DNA from: Ilumatobacteraceae bacterium
Lineage (GTDB): Bacteria > Actinomycetota > Acidimicrobiia > Acidimicrobiales > Ilumatobacteraceae
Assembly (NCBI GenBank): GCA_007117775.1
Contig: SKFX01000244.1
Location: forward strand, 1 to 6,598
Reading direction: 5' to 3'
Length of the DNA stretch: 6,598 nt
Below the pieces are notes generated by a model, which saw only the letters and a list, made by a program, of their open reading frames with translations, was not told the DNA's origin and searched no databases. Both the position numbers and the translations under genes were made by a program. Positions 1 to 6,140 of this stretch are shown piece after piece (within the stretch, counting starts at the first letter, position 1; every line of letters starts with the position of its first letter).

Positions 1-170
1 CCGTCGAAGGTCATCCCGTCCTCGAGGGCATTGGGCAGTTCCGCCGGGCTGATCGCGAAACTCTTGAGGTTCCCGAGCACATCGGTGAACCACAGTCGCA
101 CGAGGCGCACACCGCGTTCCTCCACGGTGCGGAGCACATAGTCGCGCTGTTGGTCGAGCATCTCGCTCAT
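1..170 (-). CDS. glnA: Class I glutamine synthetase, GlnA2-like, N-terminal fragment
   Basis: Only about the first 56 codons are present; the gene continues beyond base 1. The enzyme family makes glutamine from glutamate, ammonia and ATP in the cytoplasm as a dodecamer. The fragment reads LRTVEERGVRLVRLWFTDVL and then ELPNALEDGMTFDG. This is the beta-grasp N-terminal domain of GSI and ends just where the conserved FDGS(S/A) loop begins. The wording is closest to the actinobacterial GlnA2 type (LRTLEERDIRFVRLWFTDVL), from memory. Two in-frame ATGs compete, at 168-170 and 159-161. The first has GGAG only 3 nt upstream; the second gives MLDQQRDYVLRT, matching the usual family N-terminus, but with a 12-nt spacing. 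I chose the first. The catalytic residues and any adenylylation tyrosine lie outside the window, so activity and control cannot be judged. It shares its strand with glnII, but hairpins separate the two. Confidence 0.9.
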   Translation of the reverse strand, partial: MSEMLDQQRDYVLRTVEERGVRLVRLWFTDVLGNLKSFAISPAELPNALEDGMTFD

Positions 171-268
171 CTTCTCCAGTCTGGTCCTGTGGTCATCGCC
201 ATCACGAGTTCACGAGCCCCCTCAGCAACCGATCGGGTCGGATTGATGGAGTGCAGTGGGTGCTCCGG

Positions 269-297
269 AGCGTACCGACTCCACACCCTCGTGTTCA
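269..297 (-). promoter_or_regulatory. Candidate glnA promoter
   Basis: On the minus strand a TGAACA (292-297) is followed after exactly 17 nt by TACGCT (269-274), a TAnnnT -10 element. Transcription would start near 262, giving a leader of about 90 nt before the glnA start. It lies after the two hairpins that follow glnII, so it would let glnA be expressed separately. This is inferred from spacing and motif only; the -35 match is partial. Confidence 0.4.
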
Positions 298-323
298 CCG
301 GCGTTCGTTGCGGGCTCCAACGC

Positions 324-360
324 CGACGGAGGAGGCTCGTCGCCCGAGCCTCCTCCGTCG
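324..360 (-). terminator. Perfect 16-bp hairpin between glnII and glnA
   Basis: CGACGGAGGAGGCTCG (324-339) and its exact reverse complement (345-360) enclose a 5-nt loop (340-344). The stem is very GC-rich. It lies 44 nt beyond the glnII stop in the direction of glnII transcription and upstream of the candidate glnA promoter. There is no T-run on either side, so it would be the U-tract-less kind of terminator often proposed for high-GC actinobacteria, or a 3'-end stabiliser. Because the stem is perfect it could act in either direction. Confidence 0.65.
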
Positions 361-370
361 AAGTGTGGTC

Positions 371-389
371 ATCGGGGCATCGCCCCGAT
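371..389 (-). terminator. Short GC-rich hairpin just after glnII
   Basis: ATCGGGGC (371-378) and GCCCCGAT (382-389) form a perfect 8-bp stem with a 3-nt loop. It begins 14 nt past the glnII stop codon in the direction of glnII transcription. No U-tract follows. With the larger hairpin at 324-360 it makes a tandem pair, which suggests deliberate transcript ending or 3'-end protection for glnII. Confidence 0.5.
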
Positions 390-403
390 CGGTCACGGTC
401 TGA

Positions 404-1420
404 TCAGCCCGCCGCGGCGTCCGAGCAGACCGTGTCGGTGATCAGTCGGGTCACGACATAGGGATCGCAGTTGCCATTGGGCCGGCGATCCTCGGCATAG
501 CCCTTGCCGTCCTTCTTCACCTGCCACGGGATACGGATCGACGCACCGCGGTCGGATACGCCGTAGGAGAACTTGTTCCACGGGGCGGTCTCGTGCAGAC
601 CGGTGAGCCGGCTCTCGATGTCGTGGCCGTAGTTCTTGACGTGCAGTTCCCACTTCTTGCCGATCGCCTTGCAGGCCGCATCGATCGGTGCGTAGGCGTT
701 GCGCATCTCATTGGTCGAGAAGTTGGTGTGACAACCCGCACCATTCCAGTCGCCCTTGACCGGCTTGGCGTCGAGGCTGATGATGATGTCGAAATCCTCG
801 GCGATGCGATGCAGCAGCCAGCGGGCGATCTGCAACTGGTCGGAGACCTCGAGTACGCCGAGCGGGCCGATCTGGAACTCCCACTGGCCGGGCATGACCT
901 CGGCATTGGTACCCGAGATCGACAGGCCGGCATCCAAGCAGGCCTGGGTGTGGATCTCGACGATATCGCGACCCTGGATGCGGTCTGTGCCGACACCGCA
1001 GTAGTACGGACCCTGGGGTCCCGGGAAGCCGCCACCCTCGGGGAAGCCGAGCGGGGTGCCATCGGCGCGCAGCATCGTGTACTCCTGCTCGAGGCCGAAC
1101 CACATCTCATACTTGGCGTACTTCTTGGCCACTTTGGCCGCAGCGGCGCGGGTGTTGGTGGCATGCGGCTTCATGGTGTCGGCATCGAGGACCTCGCACA
1201 TGACGAGCACGTTCTTGCCGCCGCGGAGCGGATCCGGACAGGTGAAGACCGGTTTGAGCACACAGTCCGAATGTTCGCCGGTCGCCTGATTGGTGCTGGA
1301 ACCGTCGAAGCCCCAGATGGGCAGTTCGCTCACCTCATTGGGGACGATCTTGGTCTTGGAGCGCAGTTGCTGGGTGGGCTCATTTCCGTCGAGCCAGATG
1401 TATTCGGCTTGGTATGGCAC
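404..1420 (-). CDS. glnII: Class II glutamine synthetase
   Basis: A complete 338-aa protein, the normal length for bacterial GSII, a cytoplasmic enzyme that condenses glutamate and ammonia at the cost of ATP. Family motifs appear in order: WGFDGSSTNQA (36-46), FGLEQEYT (108-115, metal-binding glutamates), AEVMPGQWEFQIG (173-185), NGAGCHTNFST (226-236), RGASIRIP (291-298) and YAEDRRPNGNCDPYVV (308-323, with the ATP/glutamate-site EDRRP). The first ~90 residues form the beta-grasp domain and the rest the catalytic domain. The start is GTG (1418-1420), preceded by GAGAGGA about 6 nt upstream; translation gives MPYQAEYIWLDG, the usual N-terminus. Unlike class I enzymes, GSII is not known to be adenylylated, so control is probably transcriptional or by feedback. 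It is divergent from nadE across about 200 nt. Its residues match the actinobacterial GSII group well and nothing looks broken. Confidence 0.97.
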   Translation of the reverse strand: MPYQAEYIWLDGNEPTQQLRSKTKIVPNEVSELPIWGFDGSSTNQATGEHSDCVLKPVFTCPDPLRGGKNVLVMCEVLDADTMKPHATNTRAAAAKVAKKYAKYEMWFGLEQEYTMLRADGTPLGFPEGGGFPGPQGPYYCGVGTDRIQGRDIVEIHTQACLDAGLSISGTNAEVMPGQWEFQIGPLGVLEVSDQLQIARWLLHRIAEDFDIIISLDAKPVKGDWNGAGCHTNFSTNEMRNAYAPIDAACKAIGKKWELHVKNYGHDIESRLTGLHETAPWNKFSYGVSDRGASIRIPWQVKKDGKGYAEDRRPNGNCDPYVVTRLITDTVCSDAAAG

Positions 1421-1626
1421 GTTGGTCCTCTCGGTACAAAGTCGTTGCGGTTAGGGGCAGCACGTAGCGTGGCAGTTGGCCGTTTCCCAGCCGTTGCCCG
1501 AATGTGAATGCTGTGTGAACCGGCCGGCGCCGGTAGATCCGCCGAGCACCGATGCGTTGATCTCGCGCAGCGCGCTGTCAATGCGCCATCGAACGCATCG
1601 TCGTGTCGTGGGCATAGCCTGTGCGC
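1421..1626. promoter_or_regulatory. Divergent glnII / nadE regulatory spacer
   Basis: About 200 nt lie between the two divergent starts and I see no gene in them. They hold: the glnII ribosome site (GAGAGGA on the minus strand, 1427-1433); an inverted repeat ACCGGC-N4-GCCGGT (1519-1534); a perfect 10-bp palindrome CAGCGCGCTG (1568-1577); and an 8-bp inverted repeat GATGCGTT / AACGCATC (1551-1558 and 1592-1599) enclosing that palindrome. On the minus strand a TTGACA (1576-1581) would be a good -35 for glnII, but I find no convincing -10 at 16-18 nt from it. The glnII promoter is therefore not placed. Confidence 0.45.
1615..1620 (+). promoter_or_regulatory. -10 element of leaderless nadE promoter
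   Basis: TAGCCT fits TAnnnT and lies exactly 6 nt before GTG at 1627. This is the spacing at which transcription starts on the first base of the start codon in actinobacterial leaderless genes. No Shine-Dalgarno sequence is visible. The expected -35 position (about 1592-1597) falls inside the right arm of the 8-bp inverted repeat, which suggests an operator there. This element favours GTG 1627 over the in-frame GTG at 1621. Confidence 0.5.
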
Positions 1627-3342
1627 GTGAGTGTGCTGCGGGTCGCGCTGGCCCAGTTGAGCCCGATCGTCGGTGATCTCGAGGCCAATGTCGAGATGTC
1701 GATCGAGGCCTATCGCCGCGGTGTCGCGGCCGGTGCCGACGCGGTGGTGTTCCCCGAGTTGATGCTGACCGGGTATCCGCCCGAGGATCTCGTCCACAAG
1801 CCGGGATTCGTGGCCGACAACCTGGCGGCGCTCGAGCGGTTCGCGGCCTTCACCGGTGAATGCGCCGCGGTGATCGGGTTCGTGGATTCGGATCGCGATC
1901 TGCACAACGGTGCTGCGGTATGCGCCCATGGCGCCGTCGTCGGCCGCTATCACAAGCGCCTGCTGCCGAACTATGCGGTCTTCGATGAGGCCCGGTATTT
2001 CACCCCGGGCGATCATCCCTATCAGCTGTTCCGGATCGCCGGATTCGATGTGTCGATCTCGATCTGCGAGGACATCTGGTCACCATCGGGTCCGATGGCC
2101 CAACAGGCTGCCGGCGGGGCGGTGGTGAACCTGAACCTGAACGGCTCACCCTTCGCCGTCGATAAGGCGGCATTGCGTGAGCGGATCCTGGCGACGCGCG
2201 CCGCCGATGCCCATTGTGCGGTGGTGTACGTGAATCTGGTCGGTGGCCAAGATGAGTTGGTGTTCGACGGCGACTCGCTGGTGTTCGATGCCGAGGGCCA
2301 CCTGGTGGCCCGTGCCCCGCAGTTCGTCGAGGACCTGATGGTGGTCGACGTGCCGGTTCCCGCGCCCTATCGCAAGCGCCTGTTGGATCCGCGCGGTCGT
2401 CTGCCGGCATCGCGTCTCGCGGTGACGGTGATCTCTGACGCTCGCGACCGCGCCCCGGTGGCCTCGGTGCCCGCCCCGGTCGCACCGGTGCTCCACGCCG
2501 ACCGCGAACTGTATGACGCGCTGGTGCTCGGAACCCGGGACTACTGCGCGAAGAACGGTTTCAGCGATGTGGTCATCGGACTGTCGGGGGGGATCGACTC
2601 CACCCTCGTTGCTTGTATCGCCACCGATGCGCTCGGCGCCGATCATGTCCACGGGGTGTCGATGCCCTCGCGCTATTCCAGTGACCATTCGCGCACCGAT
2701 GCCGAGGCCTTGGCCCGCAATCTGGGCATCAGCTATCAGACGATCTCGATCGAACCGGCGTTCAGCGCCTATCTCGACATGTTGGCTCCGGCATTCGAAG
2801 GTCGCGAACCCGGCCTCACCCAGGAGAACATCCAGAGCCGCTGTCGCGGTCAGTTGCTGATGGCATTGTCCAATGAGTTCGGCTGGATGGTGCTCACCAC
2901 CGGCAACAAGAGCGAGTTGGCGGTCGGCTACTTCACCATCTACGGCGACTCGGTCGGCGGGTACGCGGTCATCAAAGATGTGCTCAAGACACGCGTGTAT
3001 GACCTGTGCCGGTATGTCAACGCCACCGCCGGGCGCGAGGTGATCCCAGATCATGTGATCACCAAACCGCCGTCTGCGGAACTGCGGCCCGATCAGCGCG
3101 ATGACCAGAGCCTGCCGCCCTATGAGGTGCTGGACCCGATCATCGCCGCCTATGTCGAAGACGATCTGACCGCATCGGAGATCATCGAGGCCGGCCATGA
3201 TCCCGATCTCGTGGCCCGTGTCACCCGGCTGGTGGACCTCGCCGAATACAAGCGCCGTCAGAGTCCGCCCGGGGTGCGCATCGGCCGCAAGGCCTTCGGC
3301 AAGGATCGGCGGATGCCGATCACCAACCGCTACCGAGGGTGA
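1627..3342 (+). CDS. nadE: Glutamine-dependent NAD+ synthetase
   Basis: A two-domain cytoplasmic enzyme for the last step of NAD+ synthesis: it amidates nicotinic acid adenine dinucleotide with ATP, using ammonia released from glutamine. Residue numbers are from GTG 1627 (571 aa). The N-terminal nitrilase-type glutaminase domain (about 1-260) carries the triad Glu44 (FPELMLTGYP), Lys110 (YHKRLLPNY) and Cys147 (ISICEDIW). The C-terminal synthetase domain (about 290-571) has the ATP-pyrophosphatase loop LSGGIDSTL (319-327), TTGNKSELAVGY (424-435) and KPPSAELRPDQ (480-490). All key residues are present. The length matches the shorter bacterial type rather than the ~680-aa mycobacterial enzyme. 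The reading frame opens at another GTG at 1621, but the -10 element ends at 1620, so a leaderless start at 1627 fits better. It is followed by about 100 nt with only weak hairpins, then the arsenic promoter. Confidence 0.97.
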   Translation: MSVLRVALAQLSPIVGDLEANVEMSIEAYRRGVAAGADAVVFPELMLTGYPPEDLVHKPGFVADNLAALERFAAFTGECAAVIGFVDSDRDLHNGAAVCAHGAVVGRYHKRLLPNYAVFDEARYFTPGDHPYQLFRIAGFDVSISICEDIWSPSGPMAQQAAGGAVVNLNLNGSPFAVDKAALRERILATRAADAHCAVVYVNLVGGQDELVFDGDSLVFDAEGHLVARAPQFVEDLMVVDVPVPAPYRKRLLDPRGRLPASRLAVTVISDARDRAPVASVPAPVAPVLHADRELYDALVLGTRDYCAKNGFSDVVIGLSGGIDSTLVACIATDALGADHVHGVSMPSRYSSDHSRTDAEALARNLGISYQTISIEPAFSAYLDMLAPAFEGREPGLTQENIQSRCRGQLLMALSNEFGWMVLTTGNKSELAVGYFTIYGDSVGGYAVIKDVLKTRVYDLCRYVNATAGREVIPDHVITKPPSAELRPDQRDDQSLPPYEVLDPIIAAYVEDDLTASEIIEAGHDPDLVARVTRLVDLAEYKRRQSPPGVRIGRKAFGKDRRMPITNRYRG

Positions 3343-3355
3343 TCGTTGCGACCAG

Positions 3356-3430
3356 CCGGTGGCCGACCGGTGACCCTGCCGGTACTGCATCGCTTCGCAG
3401 CCCGACGCCTTCGAGCCGGCCGTGCGCTCG
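3356..3430 (+). terminator. Possible weak terminator region after nadE
   Basis: Between the nadE stop and the arsenic promoter are two small inverted repeats: CCGGT-N5-ACCGG (3356-3370) and CGAGC-N9-GCTCG (3412-3430). Both stems are only 5 bp and neither has a T-run. They may end nadE transcription but are close to what chance gives in GC-rich DNA. No gene is seen in 3343-3440. Confidence 0.2.
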
Positions 3431-3442
3431 GGGCAAAGTGGC

Positions 3443-3476
3443 TCAGTACTTGTTGAGTCAATACTGATTGAGGTAA
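3443..3476 (+). promoter_or_regulatory. Probable ArsR operator overlapping the ars promoter
   Basis: Several nested symmetric elements overlap the -35/-10 spacer: TCAGTA (3443-3448) with TACTGA (3462-3467); the odd palindrome TTGAGTCAA (3453-3461); and TCAA-N6-TTGA (3458-3471). TTGAGTCAA is repeated imperfectly 15 bp downstream as TTGAGGTAA (3468-3476). Inverted TCAA/TTGA half-sites placed over the promoter are typical of ArsR/SmtB-family repressors, so bound repressor would block RNA polymerase. The exact footprint is inferred. Confidence 0.6.
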
Positions 3477-3485
3477 TATATCGGT
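3450..3485 (+). promoter_or_regulatory. Leaderless promoter of the ars operon
   Basis: TAATAT (3474-3479) is a near-consensus -10 and is separated from the ATG at 3486 by exactly 6 nt, so the message probably begins on the start codon. TTGTTG (3450-3455), 18 nt upstream of the -10, is a reasonable -35. No ribosome binding site precedes the ATG. The stretch is strikingly AT-rich compared with everything around it. Confidence 0.7.
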
Positions 3486-4193
3486 ATGGCCGATCGGGAT
3501 CCCTCTGGCACCAGCACCGACCCGACCGCATCGCCGGATCTCCAGCGCCGGGCCGCCGCACATGGTGCGCTCGGTGACCCGGTCCGCCTCGCCATGGTCG
3601 ACCGGCTCGTGGTGAGCGATTCGACACCCGGTGAACTCGCTCGTGCGCTCGGTCTCGCCAGCAATCTCGCCGCCCACCATCTCGGTGTGCTCGAGCGGGC
3701 CGGCGTGGTCGAACGGGTGGTGTCATCGGGTGATCGCCGTCGTCGCTATCTGCGGGTGCGCCCTGAGATGGTCGAGCTGCTGGTGGTCGGCACCATGGTC
3801 CCGACTCACGCACTCCCAGCGTTGTTCGTCTGCACCCACAACTCGGCGCGTTCACAACTGGCCGCAGCGCTGTGGCGCGAACGCACCGGAGCCGAAGCGA
3901 CCTCGGCGGGCACCGAACCCGCGCCACGGATCCATCCGGGTGCCCGCCGAGCTGCGATGCGTCGCGGCCTCGAACTCGCTGATACCACGCCCCGCCACCT
4001 CGACGTCGGTGAACTCGAAGCGGCATCGCTCGTCATCACCGTCTGCGATCGAGCCCATGAGGAGGTGCCGTTGCCCGCCGACGCCCTGCACTGGTCGATC
4101 CCGGACCCGGTCGAGGCCGGAACCGCCGCCGCGTTCGACTCAGCAGCTGCTCTCATCGATGCCCGCATCGAACGATTCGCCGCTGCCGGCTGA
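3486..4193 (+). CDS. ArsR-ArsC fusion: HTH repressor domain plus arsenate reductase-like domain
   Basis: A 235-aa two-domain protein. Residues about 20-100 form an ArsR-type winged helix: the ALGDPVRLAMVDRLV helix (28-42), TPGELARALGL (47-57), recognition helix ASNLAAHHLGVLERAG (58-73) and a basic wing GDRRRRYLRV (82-91). Residues about 111-235 form a low-molecular-weight-phosphatase-type arsenate reductase domain: P-loop Cys116-THNSA-Arg122, a second Cys187 (VITVCDRAHEE) and the Asp-Pro loop SIPDPVEAG (204-212). It should repress the operon and may also reduce arsenate. There is no cysteine in the HTH half, so the classical CxC or similar arsenite site is missing. In the reductase half the third redox cysteine of thioredoxin-coupled ArsC is also missing. 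It is the first gene of the ars operon and probably leaderless. ArsR-ArsC fusions are known elsewhere, for example in Leptospirillum. The domain assignment is firm; catalysis and the sensing mode are inferred. Confidence 0.88.
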   Translation: MADRDPSGTSTDPTASPDLQRRAAAHGALGDPVRLAMVDRLVVSDSTPGELARALGLASNLAAHHLGVLERAGVVERVVSSGDRRRRYLRVRPEMVELLVVGTMVPTHALPALFVCTHNSARSQLAAALWRERTGAEATSAGTEPAPRIHPGARRAAMRRGLELADTTPRHLDVGELEAASLVITVCDRAHEEVPLPADALHWSIPDPVEAGTAAAFDSAAALIDARIERFAAAG

Positions 4194-4271
4194 TCACACA
4201 TCGAACTCACCATCCGACACCACACCGCAGATATCCACCACCGATCACACGATCTCATCGAGAGGACCGAC
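4194..4271 (+). other. Spacer between the ArsR-ArsC fusion gene and arsC
   Basis: These 78 nt contain no gene. They hold a clear Shine-Dalgarno for the next gene (AGAGGA, 4261-4266, 5 nt before ATG 4272) and a direct repeat GATCACAC (4192-4199 and 4243-4250). I see no convincing second promoter or terminator, so the genes are probably co-transcribed. Confidence 0.4.
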
Positions 4272-4973
4272 ATGGCTGACAGCAACGAGACCGACGACGG
4301 CCAGCGAGCCGGCGATGCGCCGGTGACCGAACTCACCGCCCAGTTCACCACCGAGCAACTCCTGCAGATCAAACAGGCTGCGGTTCGCCTGCAGACCGAG
4401 TTCGAAGGGATCTTCAACACCGAGACCATCGAGCGGTTCATGACCGATTCACAGCACCGGCTCGCCCCCAAGGCCCGGTTCACCAACTGGCTGCCGATGT
4501 TGATCGAGCGCTTCAGCCGGGAACGGCTGACCGCCCTGGCCAAGGTCGAGTCCGGGGTGTCCGAACGACCCTCGGTGCTGTTCCTCTGCGTGCACAACGC
4601 CGGCCGGTCGCAGATGGCGGCAGGATGGTTGCGCTCGATCGCCGGTGGTGCCATCGACGTCTACAGCGGTGGATCAGATCCGGGAGCCGAACTCAACGCC
4701 GCTGCGATCGAGGTGATGGCCGAGGTCGGTATCGATATCAGCACCGAGTTCCCCAAGCCCTGGACCGATGAGATCGCCCGCGCCGCGGATGTCATCATCA
4801 CGATGGGATGCGGCGATGCCTGTCCGATCTTCCCCGGCACCCGCTACGAAGACTGGGAGCTCGCCGATCCCGCCGGCCAGAACACCGAGTTCGTGCGTAC
4901 CGTGCGCGATGACATCCGCGGCCGTGTCGAGGCGCTGGTGGCCTCGCTCGGTGTGACCACGGGTTCGAACTGA
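4272..4973 (+). CDS. arsC: Arsenate reductase ArsC with N-terminal helical domain
   Basis: A 233-aa protein. Residues about 20-92 are helical and resemble the three-helix-bundle domain found before the catalytic domain in some actinobacterial ArsC proteins. Residues about 100-228 are the low-molecular-weight-phosphatase fold: P-loop Cys106-VHNAG-Arg112 in VLFLCVHNAGRSQMA, the redox pair Cys180 and Cys184 in MGCGDACP, and the Asp199-Pro200 loop (ELADPAGQ). The three cysteines fit the thioredoxin-coupled mechanism: Cys106 attacks arsenate, then disulfides shuttle through the other two. It makes arsenite for the permease encoded just downstream. The ATG at 4272 has a good ribosome site (AGAGGA). 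Its stop is 7 nt before the permease start, pointing to coupled translation. Unlike the fusion's reductase domain, all redox residues are intact, so this is probably the working enzyme. The N-terminal tail (1-19) is acidic and low-complexity. Confidence 0.94.
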   Translation: MADSNETDDGQRAGDAPVTELTAQFTTEQLLQIKQAAVRLQTEFEGIFNTETIERFMTDSQHRLAPKARFTNWLPMLIERFSRERLTALAKVESGVSERPSVLFLCVHNAGRSQMAAGWLRSIAGGAIDVYSGGSDPGAELNAAAIEVMAEVGIDISTEFPKPWTDEIARAADVIITMGCGDACPIFPGTRYEDWELADPAGQNTEFVRTVRDDIRGRVEALVASLGVTTGSN

Positions 4974-4980
4974 GTTCGCG

Positions 4981-6072
4981 ATGACCGGCACCGACACCCG
5001 ACCCGCCGAGGTCTCCACCGCAGCCGCGCTCGGGGTCTTCGGGAGATACCTGACGTTGTGGGTGGCGGTGGCCATCGTCGTCGGCGTCGCGCTCGGCCAG
5101 TGGTTCCCGCAGATCCCCGAGACCCTGTCGCGCTATGAGTATGCGAACGTGTCGATCCCGGTCGCGATCCTGATCTGGGCGATGATCTTCCCGATGATGG
5201 TCCAGGTGGACTTCGGCGCCGTGCTCGGGGTGCGCCGTGAACCGCGCGGCCTCATCGTCACCACCGTGGTCAACTGGCTGATCAAACCCTTCACCATGTT
5301 CGCCATCGCTTGGATGTTCTTCATGGTGATCTTCGCCCCGTTCATCGAGGAGCAACTGGCACGCGACTATCTCGCCGGGGCGATCCTGCTCGGTGCGGCA
5401 CCGTGCACCGCGATGGTGTTCGTGTGGAGCCTGTTGACCCGCGGCGACCCCGCCTACACCCTCGTGCAGGTCGCATTGAACGACCTGATCATGTTGGTGG
5501 CCTTCGCTCCGATCGTGGTGTTCCTGCTCGGGATCTCCGATATCGCGGTGCCATGGGACACCGTGGCGCTGTCGGTGCTGCTCTACATCGTGATCCCGCT
5601 CGCGGCCGGCTATCTGACCCGACGGGTGCTGTTGGCGCGCCGCGGCCAGACATGGTTCAACGATGTGTTCATCCGCCGGATCGGTGTGGTCACCCCGACC
5701 GGATTGATCCTCACCCTGGTGCTCTTGTTCGCCTTCCAAGGCGAGGTGATCCTGGACAATCCGCTGCATATTGCGCTCATCGCGGTGCCGCTCACCATCC
5801 AGACGGTGTTGATCTTCGCCATCGCCTATCGCTGGATGCGCGCCTGGAGGATCCGCCACGCGGTCGCGGCTCCCGGAGCGCTGATCGGTGCCAGCAACTT
5901 CTTCGAGTTGGCGGTCGCGGCCGCGATCGCGCTGTTCGGTCTGCAATCGGGCGCCGCACTGGCAACCGTCGTCGGGGTCCTGGTCGAGGTGCCGCTGATG
6001 CTGGCGCTGGTGCGCTATGCGAATCGCACCCGCGACCGCTTCGATATCGCCGTCGACGTTGCGGCCGCCTGA
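4981..6072 (+). CDS. acr3: ACR3-family arsenite efflux permease
   Basis: A 363-aa inner-membrane protein with about ten hydrophobic spans (roughly 22-41, 58-76, 92-118, 131-152, 161-183, 195-213, 235-253, 263-282, 298-320, 325-345), the ACR3 pattern. It exports arsenite, driven by the proton gradient. Family marks are LLGAAPCTAMVFVWS (136-150), whose Cys142 matches the essential transmembrane cysteine, and GASNFFELAVA (303-313), whose Glu309 matches the conserved glutamate of the ninth span. GLQSGAALATVVGVLVEVP (320-338) is also typical. It is not an ArsB-type antiporter, and no arsA gene is nearby. The ATG at 4981 lies 7 nt after the arsC stop with only a weak GAG as ribosome site, so translation probably depends on ribosomes finishing arsC. 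It is the likely last gene of the operon; a weak CACCG-N4-CGGTG hairpin (6094-6107) follows. Confidence 0.96.
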   Translation: MTGTDTRPAEVSTAAALGVFGRYLTLWVAVAIVVGVALGQWFPQIPETLSRYEYANVSIPVAILIWAMIFPMMVQVDFGAVLGVRREPRGLIVTTVVNWLIKPFTMFAIAWMFFMVIFAPFIEEQLARDYLAGAILLGAAPCTAMVFVWSLLTRGDPAYTLVQVALNDLIMLVAFAPIVVFLLGISDIAVPWDTVALSVLLYIVIPLAAGYLTRRVLLARRGQTWFNDVFIRRIGVVTPTGLILTLVLLFAFQGEVILDNPLHIALIAVPLTIQTVLIFAIAYRWMRAWRIRHAVAAPGALIGASNFFELAVAAAIALFGLQSGAALATVVGVLVEVPLMLALVRYANRTRDRFDIAVDVAAA

Positions 6073-6140
6073 GGCCCGCCGGACTGATCACGACACCGCC
6101 ACCGGTGCGATGCTGTGGGCATGAGCGCGCGAGTTGAGCC
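6073..6140 (+). promoter_or_regulatory. Spacer after acr3 with weak hairpin and possible -10
   Basis: A 5-bp stem CACCG-N4-CGGTG (6094-6107) could be a weak terminator. GATGCT (6109-6114) is a poor but possible -10 placed 6 nt before an ATG at 6121. If used, it would start a leaderless message at the mini-ORF that precedes the Cys-Cys protein. Read-through from acr3 is equally possible. Confidence 0.25.

Noticed and set aside
202..216. TCACGAGT / TCACGAGC direct repeat upstream of glnA
   Set aside because: Just two short adjacent copies in a GC-rich leader; no known nitrogen-regulator site such as a GlnR box could be recognised.
593..1507. Long plus-strand frame (304 codons) opposite glnII
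   Set aside because: It is the antisense shadow of glnII in GC-rich DNA. Its protein matches no family I know, and the minus strand carries all GSII motifs.
2146..4026. Long minus-strand frame (626 codons) across nadE and the ArsR-ArsC fusion gene
   Set aside because: It covers the antisense of two clearly recognised genes and the AT-rich ars promoter between them. Composition is Arg/Gly/His-rich, typical of a shadow frame.
4192..4250. GATCACAC direct repeat between the fusion gene and arsC as an operator
   Set aside because: Only two 8-bp copies 51 nt apart, one overlapping a stop codon, with no nearby promoter. Probably chance.
3806..4654. Minus-strand frame (282 codons) rich in Ser, Ala and Arg opposite the fusion's reductase domain and arsC
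   Set aside because: Antisense shadow of two well-supported ArsC domains; low-complexity product.
4798..5946. Minus-strand frame rich in Asp, His, Gln and Glu opposite acr3
   Set aside because: The odd composition is what the reverse complement of a hydrophobic membrane protein gives. No ribosome site or promoter was seen.
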